NCBI GenBank assembly: GCA_015494375.1
Contig: WGBL01000135.1
Location: 1 to 5,901 of the forward strand
Reading direction: 5' to 3'
Length of the DNA stretch: 5,901 nucleotides
DNA from: Hyphomicrobiales bacterium
GTDB lineage: Bacteria > Pseudomonadota > Alphaproteobacteria > Rhizobiales > S144-23
Made by a program: the position numbers and the translations under genes. Shown here piece by piece: positions 1 to 5,901 of this stretch. Position 1 is the first letter of the stretch. The number at the start of each line of letters is the position of its first letter. The notes below the pieces were generated by a model. The model worked only from the letters and a program-made list of their open reading frames with translations, was not told the DNA's origin and ran no database searches.

Positions 1-43
1 CTCTGGGGCCCCTTTGGTTGAAGAGCGTCTCGGCGCTTGGCGC

Positions 44-1753
44 TCAGCGGTGCTCCTCGCGATGGGCGGCGATGAGCGCCTCGTTGAAGGCCGACAGCGC
101 CGCGACGTGGTCCGCCCAACCGATGACCCGGCGGGGCTCTGCATTGTCGACAACGGCAATGCGATGCTCGCCCGTGCGATCGAACAACCGCAGCGCCACC
201 TCGACGCTGTCGCTTGCGCCCAGCCTGGGCGCGTCGTCGTTCTCCGCGATGGCCCGAGGCGATTCGTCCTTGGCGAGGGGCCGCACCGCGAGATCATGCA
301 GGCGCTGCGGGTGTGCGATTTCATGGTGCCCCTCGCGCAGCGAAAGACCGCGGGCGGTGAGCTGCCAGTGGAAAAAGCTTTGCCCATTGACCGCCTGGGT
401 CAGACCGTTGGCAATCGAGACGGTGAGCAGGAGCGCAAGGGTCATCTCATAGCCGCCCGTGAGCTCGAAAACGATGACGGTCGTCGAGATGGGGGCTCCG
501 AGCACCGCGCCCGCCACAGCGCCCATGCCAAGAATGGCATAAAGCCCGCCGCTCGACGAAAGCTCGGGAAAGACCGAGGCGGCCATCAGGCCAAAGGCGC
601 CGCCGGTCATGGCGCCAAGATAAAGAGAGGGCGAAAACACGCCGCCGCCAAAACGGCTGGCCAGGGTGATGGCCGTCGCCGCCGTCTTGGCAACCAGCAG
701 GGCCAGCATAAGAACGAGCGGCAACTTCTGATGAAGGGCAAGGTTGGTGGTGCCGTAGCCGACGCCCAGAACATGCGGAAAGGCCAGCGCAATGGCGCCC
801 ACCATCAAGCCGCCAACCACCGGTCGCAGCCAAAGCGGCATGGCGATGCGCCAGGCAATCCGCTCGGTCGCGATCAGGGAAGACTGAAAGATGATCGCAA
901 CAAGCGCACAAGTGAGGCCCAAGAGCGCGAACGCCGGAAACTCCAAATAGGAGTTGATCGCGTGATCGGGAATGGTGAAGGCGGGAAAGTCGCCGAGATG
1001 CAGGCGCGCAACGATCGTGCCCATAACGCTTGCAATGACAATCGGCACGAATGCCCGCATGGCAAAATGGGCTAGGATCACTTCGCAGGCAAACAGCACG
1101 CCCGCAATGGGCGCGTTGAAGGAGGCCGACACCGCCGCCGCCGTCCCGGCCGCAAGCAGGGTGCGGCGTGCGGGCCTGGGCAGCTTGAAGCGATCCTCGA
1201 TGAGCGAGGCGAGCGTGGCGCCAAGGTGGACGACCGGCCCCTCGCGCCCCGCACTCGCGCCGGCCCCAAGCGAAAGCGCGGCAACGAGGGCGCTCAAGAA
1301 GCCAATGCGCGGGCGAATGCGGCAGTCGCGCAAGGCGCGCGCCTCAATCACATCGGCAACGCCGTGAGCCCGGCGCCCCGGCACAAACCGCTCAAGAATG
1401 AGGCCGACAACGAGCCCTCCCGCCGCCGGGGCCAGAAGCACCAGCCACCAGGGGCCGAAATGGGCCGTAAAATAAACGTCTTCGCTCGCCGTGCCCAGCC
1501 AGAGATACTGCACAGCGCCAATGGACAACCGAAATGCAAGCGCCGCATAGCCGACGCCAATGCCGATCACAAGCGCCAGTAACCAGACGAGAAGCGTCCG
1601 CTCAGCCATAAAGTCGGCCAGGTTGGGCAGCACCCGGTCGCGAAATCCCCCGACGATGAAACCGCGCCCTCGAGCCAGTTGGGCGCCGAGCGAGGCGGTC
1701 AGCGCCCTTCGTCGTGACCTTCGCCCGTCGTCTCGAATGTGAGCGTCGTCCAT
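44..1753 (-). CDS. CLC-family chloride channel/transporter (voltage-gated ClC type)
   Basis: Integral inner-membrane protein of 569 residues that should move Cl- or similar anions. Seen: many hydrophobic segments from about residue 54 to 450; AHGVA at 129-133, in the place of the first ion-binding motif (GSGIP in E. coli ClcA); GREGP at 169-173, with Glu171 as the external gating glutamate; the segment GVLFACEV at 218-225; and GVFSP at 371-375, the third anion-binding motif. The tail after about residue 480 has one weak CBS-like segment (about 508-561, containing HRIAVVD) rather than the usual CBS pair. Val225 sits where H+-coupled members carry the internal proton glutamate, and Phe460/461 where the pore Tyr is expected, so coupling is uncertain. 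Start: ATG at 1753 is preferred, with a weak GGGG element upstream; an in-frame TTG at 1765 would add four residues and has no visible ribosome site. The stop is TGA at 44-46. The gene is divergent from the AsmA gene. The family call is firm; channel versus antiporter is open. Confidence 0.95.
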   Translation of the reverse strand: MDDAHIRDDGRRSRRRALTASLGAQLARGRGFIVGGFRDRVLPNLADFMAERTLLVWLLALVIGIGVGYAALAFRLSIGAVQYLWLGTASEDVYFTAHFGPWWLVLLAPAAGGLVVGLILERFVPGRRAHGVADVIEARALRDCRIRPRIGFLSALVAALSLGAGASAGREGPVVHLGATLASLIEDRFKLPRPARRTLLAAGTAAAVSASFNAPIAGVLFACEVILAHFAMRAFVPIVIASVMGTIVARLHLGDFPAFTIPDHAINSYLEFPAFALLGLTCALVAIIFQSSLIATERIAWRIAMPLWLRPVVGGLMVGAIALAFPHVLGVGYGTTNLALHQKLPLVLMLALLVAKTAATAITLASRFGGGVFSPSLYLGAMTGGAFGLMAASVFPELSSSGGLYAILGMGAVAGAVLGAPISTTVIVFELTGGYEMTLALLLTVSIANGLTQAVNGQSFFHWQLTARGLSLREGHHEIAHPQRLHDLAVRPLAKDESPRAIAENDDAPRLGASDSVEVALRLFDRTGEHRIAVVDNAEPRRVIGWADHVAALSAFNEALIAAHREEHR

Positions 1754-1785
1754 CGCCCGCCCCAATTCAGCGAATGCGAGACATC

Positions 1786-1815
1786 AATCTCGTCTTCCGG
1801 GAATCTCGTCTTCCG
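1786..1815. repeat. 14-base direct repeat, 16-base period (pair 1)
   Basis: AATCTCGTCTTCCG occurs at 1786-1799 and again, identically, at 1802-1815, separated by two G residues. The core CGTCTTCC (1791-1798 and 1807-1814) is shared with a second pair at 1896-1919 that has the same 16-base spacing. It lies 33-62 bases upstream of the CLC start codon, so it may be an operator or lie in the 5' leader of that gene. The repeat is read directly from the sequence; the function is inferred. Confidence 0.75.
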
Positions 1816-1821
1816 AGCCTA

Positions 1822-1850
1822 CTCACAAGCAGCGGTCAGCAAGCGGTCAA
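1822..1850 (-). promoter_or_regulatory. Possible promoter for the CLC gene
   Basis: On the minus strand TTGACC (1850 to 1845) matches a sigma-70-type -35 box well. After a 17-base spacer comes TGTGAG (1827 to 1822), which is a poor -10 box. Position and direction fit transcription of the CLC gene, leaving a leader of roughly 60 bases that would contain the 1786-1815 repeat. The weak -10 could mean that an activator is needed, or that the match is chance. Confidence 0.25.
1831..1849. repeat. 8-base direct repeat AGCGGTCA, 11-base period
   Basis: AGCGGTCA is present at 1831-1838 and 1842-1849. On the minus strand this reads TGACCGCT twice, the distal copy overlapping the candidate -35 box TTGACC of the CLC gene. 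Direct half-sites about one helical turn apart are a common layout for response-regulator binding, but no specific regulator can be named. Confidence 0.5.
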
Positions 1851-1895
1851 GTCTATTCCTTGGATCGTTGCAATTCCGTCACAAGTGCGAGGTGG

Positions 1896-1919
1896 CATCT
1901 TCCGGCACAGGCGTCTTCC
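1896..1919. repeat. Second CRTCTTCC pair, 16-base period (pair 2)
   Basis: CATCTTCC at 1896-1903 is followed by CGTCTTCC at 1912-1919, again exactly 16 bases start to start. Its first core begins 105 bases from the first core of pair 1 (1791). In both pairs the first core is followed by GG. This looks like a spaced repetition of the arrangement seen next to the CLC gene. Confidence 0.5.
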
Positions 1920-1971
1920 AGCATAATTGTGCCTGCTCCTTGGCCTACTTCACTGCCTCACAGCCTTCAAT

Positions 1972-2013
1972 GCTCTAGTTCGGCTCTAGTTCGGCGCTTT
2001 CGGCGCTGTCGGC
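1972..2013. repeat. Compound tandem repeat: 11-base unit x2, then 9-base unit x2
   Basis: GCTCTAGTTCG is present at 1972-1982 and, directly abutting, at 1983-1993. It runs into two imperfect 9-base units, GCGCTTTCG and GCGCTGTCG (about 1994-2012, offset by one base), so TTCGGC or GTCGGC recurs four times in about 40 bases. The block lies mid-way between the two genes. It could arise from replication slippage or be a cluster of binding sites; the sequence alone does not decide. Confidence 0.6.
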
Positions 2014-2140
2014 AATGCTGCCAAGAGCGCCCGGAGCGGGTTGCAATGGCGGCGATTACAATTTCTTGGGTTGAGGATTTGAGCGAATCCGGCAATTGAT
2101 GTTCACTGGGTCAGAGTATGGGGAGGGCCGACCGGCTTTT

Positions 2141-2149
2141 TGTGGATAA
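2141..2149 (-). promoter_or_regulatory. Perfect DnaA-box 9-mer
   Basis: TGTGGATAA on the plus strand is the exact complement of the consensus DnaA box TTATCCACA. It lies 42 bases before the AsmA start codon, where bound DnaA could affect transcription. No second box, AT-rich unwinding region or origin gene is visible, so this is not proposed as a replication origin. One exact match to one 9-mer is expected by chance about 0.05 times in a window of this size, counting both strands. Confidence 0.35.
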
Positions 2150-2177
2150 ACGTTTCAATCATAGCGCGGCACTCGGC

Positions 2178-2184
2178 AAGGAGG
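2178..2184 (+). promoter_or_regulatory. Strong Shine-Dalgarno fixing the GTG start of the AsmA gene
   Basis: AAGGAGG ends seven bases before GTG at 2192, close to ideal spacing. The in-frame ATG at 2204 would be 19 bases away, so the GTG is chosen as the start. Confidence 0.85.
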
Positions 2185-2191
2185 CTTTGCG

Positions 2192-5100
2192 GTGAACACG
2201 CTCATGTTGAGCATCGCTGGCATCGTCATTGCGGTGCTATGTGCGCTGTTCGCCGTCCCCTATTTCATTGACTGGAACAGCTATCGCAGCGTTTTCGAGG
2301 CCCAGGCCTCGCGCCTTGTCGGGCGAGAGGTGCGGGTGGGCGGCAATGTCAACCTGCGCCTCTTGCCCGTTCCCATGATGAGCTTCGAGAACGTCCGGAT
2401 CGCCAACGACACCGGCCGGTTCGACCGCCCCTTCCTCAAGATGGACAGCTATACGGTCTGGCTTTCCATCCCGCCCCTGCTCAAGGGGGAGCTCGAAGCG
2501 CGCCGGATGGAGCTTGGCAGACCGCGGCTCAGGCTTGCGATCAACAAAACCGGTGGCGGCAATTGGGAGGGGCTTGGCGGTGGCGCCCTTGGATTGCCGT
2601 TCATGCCGCGCGATGTGGCGCTCAGGTCGGTGCTTGTCAGCGATGGCTCGGTGGCGCTGCATGCGCCGTCCGGCCGGGTGCTGCTTGAGCTCGGCAATCT
2701 CAACGGCGAGTTTCAGGCCGGCACGCTGAGCGGGCCTTATCGTTTCCGAGGTGCCTTCGGCCGTGGCGACGATCGCCGCGAGCTTCGCTTCTCGACGGGA
2801 AGGCTCACTGACGCAAAGAGCCTCAAGCTCAAGGCGAGCATTCATTCGACCGATGCCCGCCCGCTCCTCGTCCTCGATGGGCAGCTCGGCCATGATGGCG
2901 AGCGACTGCGTTTCGCAGGCGGTGTGACGGGCCGGCTCCAGATGCCCTTCGCACCAATCGACGGTGTTGCGGACGTAGCCGGCGGGGATGGCGATCGCAC
3001 CGTCGAGCTCAAGGCCACTGTGCTGGCCGATACCACACGGCTCAGAGTCGATTCGCTTGCGTTCACCTTCGAAAGCGGGGGCCACCCGCAGCTGATTAAT
3101 GGTGAGGCCGATGCCAGCTGGCTCGATGAGCTCAAGGCCAGTGCCAGGCTCAAAGCCCGTTGGCTCGATTTCGACAACCTGGCAAAGTCCGGTGCAAAAC
3201 CGGGTGCGGAGGCGGGCGCAAAAGCGGCTTCGGGCGCCACGGCGGCTCCCGGTCAGGTGGCCGAGATGGGGGCCCGTCTCCTCCAGGCCATGATGCCAAA
3301 GGAAATGGCATTGCGGCTGGCAATCGAGGTGGAACAGGCCAATGTCGGTGGCGGCCTTGTCAAGAATGTCGGCTTGCGGGCGCATCGCAAGGGCGCCGAC
3401 ATCATCCTCGATCAATTCACGGTGCGGATGCCAGGTGCGAGCCGGATAGAGCTGAGCGGGCGGTTGTTCGAGAGCCAGGCGCAGAGGCTCGGCTTTCAGG
3501 GACACTTCCGCTTGCGCGGCTCCAATCTCGGGCGATTTGCCAAATGGGCGTTGCGAGAGCATGTCCTCGCCGAGGAGGACATCGAAAAGTTCTTCAGCCT
3601 GCGCGGCAAACTCACAATCGATGATCAGCTGACGGCCATTGAGGAGGCCACGGGCGAGCTTGGAGAGACCGCCTTTCGTGGCACGCTTGAGAGAAACGGC
3701 CGTGACAAGGGGCGCTGGCAAGTCCGCTTCGATGCCGATCGCCTCGATCTCGCCCATGTCGTCGACAGCGATCTCAAGCTCGCCCAGATATTCGAACGCC
3801 TGGCCCAGAGCGGCACCGAGAGCGCTCGGCAAAGCGAGGCCCGTGGAAACATCGGCCAGGACTTTCTCAGCGATCTCCTTTCTGGCAAGGCGCGGATGCG
3901 CCTCGATCTGAGGGTTGGCACGCTGCTTCTCGCGGATCAGGTGCTGCGTGATGTTGCGGGCAATCTGGAGATTGTCGAGAACCATCTGGTGCTCGATCGC
4001 GCGCGGCTGCGCGGCGACAACGGTCTGCTATTTGAGGCCGAGGGCAGGGTCGACAATCTCAATAGCGGACCGCGCGGTGAAGTGCGCTATCTTCTCGAAG
4101 CTGACAATAGAAATTCCGCACGCGCCCTCTTGCGTTTTCTCGGCCTCGAGCGGAAAAGCGTGGTGTTCGAGCCCCTTTCGACGGCCATGGTTCCGGCGCG
4201 CGTGGCGGGAGTTCTTGCGTTTGGGCGGCGGGGCGGCGACACGGTCGATCTGACCGTCGATGGGCTTTTGGGCGGCAGTCGCACGGTCATCGAAGCGCGC
4301 TCCGATGGCGGGCTCGCCGGGTTGCGCGACAACCCGCTCGATATCGTCGCCGCAATCGAAAATGACGATGAGCGAACGCTGCTCGCCCAGCTCTTTGGCG
4401 ACAGAACGCCGCAAGCGGGCGCTCGCAGCCCTGAAGCTATGCCCTCTGGCAACGGCGCCACGGGCGTCAATGGGGAACGGATTGCGCCGGCGCGCCTCTC
4501 GATCCGCCTGCAGGGCGTGCCAAGCCAAGGCATGCGGAGCCTCGTCGCACTCGAGACGGCATCGCTTTCAGGCACCTTTGATGGCGCGCTCAGGCTCGCG
4601 AACGGCACCCTCGGCGTGCCCCAGGCACAAGTCTCGCTCAAGGCCCGGCGAGCGCGTGACGGCCTTGCGCTCATCGGGCTCGGAGCGGCTTATAGCGAGA
4701 GCGATGGGCCGCTCACGATCGCAGGCCGCCTCAGATACGAGAACGGTTCGGGCGAGCTCCAGGACGTCACATTCACAACGGGTGGCGCGACATTTGAGGG
4801 GCGTCTCGCCTTCGATGCCAGGGGACCGGTCACAGACGTCGCACTCGATGGAACCCTCGACCGGGCAACACTCAATGCCCTCATGGCGCCGCTTCTCGGG
4901 CCACGCCCCGACGCCACACTGCTTGTCAATGCGGCGAGCCGTGCCATCGAGGAAACACGCGCCAGCGATGCCCCGCTCGAGCCCGCGATCAGAGTGGGCA
5001 CACTGTTGAGCGAACGCCCGTTCGACCTGAGCCTGCTCGATAGCATCCGAGGCAAAGCACATCTCGAGATCGGCGAGCTGGCGCTGACCGATGGTGTCGC

Positions 5101-5901
5101 CCTCGAACGCGCCGCAATCGACGTAGCGCTCGGCACGCGCCAGATTGCGCTCAACCGGCTTGAAGCCCAAGCGCTCGATGGCGCGTTTCGCGCCAGCGGG
5201 TCCCTTGCGAGGGAAAAAGCCGGTGTGGGGCTCCGGCTCGAGGTTGATTGGCGCAATATCAACCTCGCAAAGCTCGCGGATGAGGGTCGCAGAGGTGCAA
5301 GGCCCACGGATGTCGATGACGGCAATGGACCAGGCGATGAGCGGGCCCGGGCGCGGGGTAAGGCGCGCGAGCAGTCGCGCGGCATAGCCAATCTGAAACT
5401 CTCGCTTGCCGGTCGCGGCCTCGGCCCGCGCGGCCTTGCCGCTGTACTTGCGGGGCGCGGCACACTCGAGACCAAGGGCGCCGTGATTGCGGGCTTGTCG
5501 CCAAGGGCGCTGGCTGAGACCGAGGCCGTCGTGGTCAATGCCGGCGAGGATGCGGAATTCGGCACCGATGATCTTGTGAGGCTCTTGAAGGAGCGGCTCG
5601 ACGACGGCCGGCTTGTGATCGGCACCCGCAAGATCCCCCTCGAGGTGCGCGATGGCATCTTGCGAACCGGGCGCGTTGTAATCGATGGCGCGGAAGGGGC
5701 GCGGTTTGCCGTCGCAACAACCCTCGAGCTCACGAGTTTCGAGCTCAACAGCTCCTGGGTCCTGCAGCAAATGGGCAAAGGAGAGCAGGCCTTGCCCCCT
5801 GTCACCATCAGGTACAAGGGCAGTGTCTTTGATCTCGCCGCACTCGAGCCGCAAATCGAGGCCGGGGCCCTCCAGCGCGAGCTCGTCGTGCGCAAAATGG
5901 A
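2192..5901 (+). CDS. AsmA-family protein, 3' end outside the window
   Basis: Large envelope protein, 1236 complete codons visible with no stop before the right edge. Seen: a single hydrophobic anchor at about residues 4-26 with almost no cytoplasmic part, then FIDWNSYR (25-32) and a segment with GREVRVGG and LRLLP (44-59), the pattern that opens AsmA proteins. The body is a long series of short alternating beta-type strands with many GxL/xLxG turns. It is interrupted by an Ala/Gly/Lys-rich linker (about 331-354) and hydrophilic linkers near 736-767 and 1029-1064. From about 1065 onward, LSLAGRGLGPRGLAAVLAG followed by GTLETKG and a later ALPPVTIRYKGS match the AsmA-like C-terminal region, so the end is probably close. 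Known for the family: AsmA-like proteins such as AsmA, TamB, YhdP and YdbH are anchored in the inner membrane, span the periplasm and are linked to outer-membrane assembly and phospholipid transport. Substrate is not determinable here. The start is GTG with a strong ribosome site. A long open frame on the opposite strand is an effect of codon bias. Confidence 0.9.
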   Translation, partial: MNTLMLSIAGIVIAVLCALFAVPYFIDWNSYRSVFEAQASRLVGREVRVGGNVNLRLLPVPMMSFENVRIANDTGRFDRPFLKMDSYTVWLSIPPLLKGELEARRMELGRPRLRLAINKTGGGNWEGLGGGALGLPFMPRDVALRSVLVSDGSVALHAPSGRVLLELGNLNGEFQAGTLSGPYRFRGAFGRGDDRRELRFSTGRLTDAKSLKLKASIHSTDARPLLVLDGQLGHDGERLRFAGGVTGRLQMPFAPIDGVADVAGGDGDRTVELKATVLADTTRLRVDSLAFTFESGGHPQLINGEADASWLDELKASARLKARWLDFDNLAKSGAKPGAEAGAKAASGATAAPGQVAEMGARLLQAMMPKEMALRLAIEVEQANVGGGLVKNVGLRAHRKGADIILDQFTVRMPGASRIELSGRLFESQAQRLGFQGHFRLRGSNLGRFAKWALREHVLAEEDIEKFFSLRGKLTIDDQLTAIEEATGELGETAFRGTLERNGRDKGRWQVRFDADRLDLAHVVDSDLKLAQIFERLAQSGTESARQSEARGNIGQDFLSDLLSGKARMRLDLRVGTLLLADQVLRDVAGNLEIVENHLVLDRARLRGDNGLLFEAEGRVDNLNSGPRGEVRYLLEADNRNSARALLRFLGLERKSVVFEPLSTAMVPARVAGVLAFGRRGGDTVDLTVDGLLGGSRTVIEARSDGGLAGLRDNPLDIVAAIENDDERTLLAQLFGDRTPQAGARSPEAMPSGNGATGVNGERIAPARLSIRLQGVPSQGMRSLVALETASLSGTFDGALRLANGTLGVPQAQVSLKARRARDGLALIGLGAAYSESDGPLTIAGRLRYENGSGELQDVTFTTGGATFEGRLAFDARGPVTDVALDGTLDRATLNALMAPLLGPRPDATLLVNAASRAIEETRASDAPLEPAIRVGTLLSERPFDLSLLDSIRGKAHLEIGELALTDGVALERAAIDVALGTRQIALNRLEAQALDGAFRASGSLAREKAGVGLRLEVDWRNINLAKLADEGRRGARPTDVDDGNGPGDERARARGKAREQSRGIANLKLSLAGRGLGPRGLAAVLAGRGTLETKGAVIAGLSPRALAETEAVVVNAGEDAEFGTDDLVRLLKERLDDGRLVIGTRKIPLEVRDGILRTGRVVIDGAEGARFAVATTLELTSFELNSSWVLQQMGKGEQALPPVTIRYKGSVFDLAALEPQIEAGALQRELVVRKM

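Larger units (their letters stand above)
1754..2191. other. Divergent intergenic region rich in short direct repeats
   Basis: This 438-base stretch separates the starts of the CLC and AsmA genes and should contain the promoters of both. It looks less GC-rich than its flanks. Short reading frames here have no plausible ribosome site or recognisable protein pattern. It holds four groups of short direct repeats, one perfect DnaA-box 9-mer and the ribosome site of the AsmA gene, each listed separately. I see no strong hairpin followed by a T run, no tRNA and no inverted repeats of insertion-sequence type. The regulatory role is inferred from position. Confidence 0.7.

Noticed and set aside
1..43. 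GGGGCCCC palindrome and short complementary stretches just downstream of the CLC stop as a possible terminator
   Set aside because: Stems are only 4-5 bases, with no loop or too large a loop, and no T run follows in the CLC direction.
14..1075. Plus-strand frame of 353 codons opposite the CLC gene
   Set aside because: The product is Arg/Gly/His-rich without domain pattern, and the minus strand encodes an unmistakable CLC protein over the same bases.
1972..2013. Start of a CRISPR-like array
   Set aside because: Units of 9-11 bases are abutting, without spacers, and far shorter than CRISPR repeats; no cas gene is present.
1739..2099. Small plus-strand frames in the intergenic region
   Set aside because: No ribosome site at their starts, no recognisable protein features, and they run through the direct repeats; better explained as chance frames.
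2137..2165. Possible sigma-70 promoter for the AsmA gene (TTTTTG or TTGTGG with a CATAGC-like box)
   Set aside because: Neither hexamer fits the consensus well at any usual spacing; the promoter of this gene cannot be placed from the sequence.
2237..3985. Long open frame of 582 codons on the minus strand inside the AsmA gene
   Set aside because: Its translation shows no membrane, motif or domain pattern, while the plus strand has a coherent AsmA protein with a strong ribosome site. Absence of stops follows from the codon bias (CTC, GAG, GCG) of the real gene.
4568..5895. Two overlapping long minus-strand frames in the right part of the AsmA gene
   Set aside because: Both are low-complexity, Arg/Ala/Ser- or Glu/Arg-rich shadows in different frames of the AsmA coding strand.

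Overview
The window holds two genes transcribed away from each other from a 438-base intergenic region. DNA is GC-rich, codons favour G/C at the third position (Leu is very often CTC), and the large gene starts with GTG behind a strong Shine-Dalgarno. With the AsmA-type envelope protein, this suggests a Gram-negative, probably an alphaproteobacterium (Hyphomicrobiales-like). That placement is inference; there is no rRNA or other marker gene.

Left part (44-1753, minus strand): a complete CLC-family anion channel/transporter. It keeps the gating glutamate motif GREGP and the GVFSP motif. It carries Val where proton-coupled CLC antiporters usually have the internal 'proton' glutamate, Phe where the pore Tyr is expected, and AHGVA in place of the GSGIP/GHGVP motif. 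The C-terminal tail holds only one weak CBS-like segment.

Middle (1754-2191): no convincing gene, but several short direct repeats. The most striking is a paired motif (CRTCTTCC, two copies 16 bases apart) that occurs twice, the two pairs lying 105 bases apart. There are also an 8-base repeat with 11-base spacing overlapping a possible -35 box for the CLC gene, an 11-base tandem repeat running into a 9-base tandem repeat, and a perfect DnaA-box 9-mer just upstream of the right-hand gene.

Right part (2192 to the right edge, plus strand): a very large AsmA-family protein, at least 1236 residues and open at the window edge. It has an N-terminal membrane anchor, a long beta-rich repetitive body with three hydrophilic linkers, and an AsmA-like C-terminal region. 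By family knowledge it would be an inner-membrane-anchored periplasmic protein involved in outer-membrane assembly or lipid transport.

Nothing shows that the two genes work together beyond the shared divergent control region. I see no mobile element, CRISPR array, tRNA or rRNA. I do not see an obvious new multi-gene system; the points most worth a second look are the repeat architecture between the genes and the unusual CLC pore residues.
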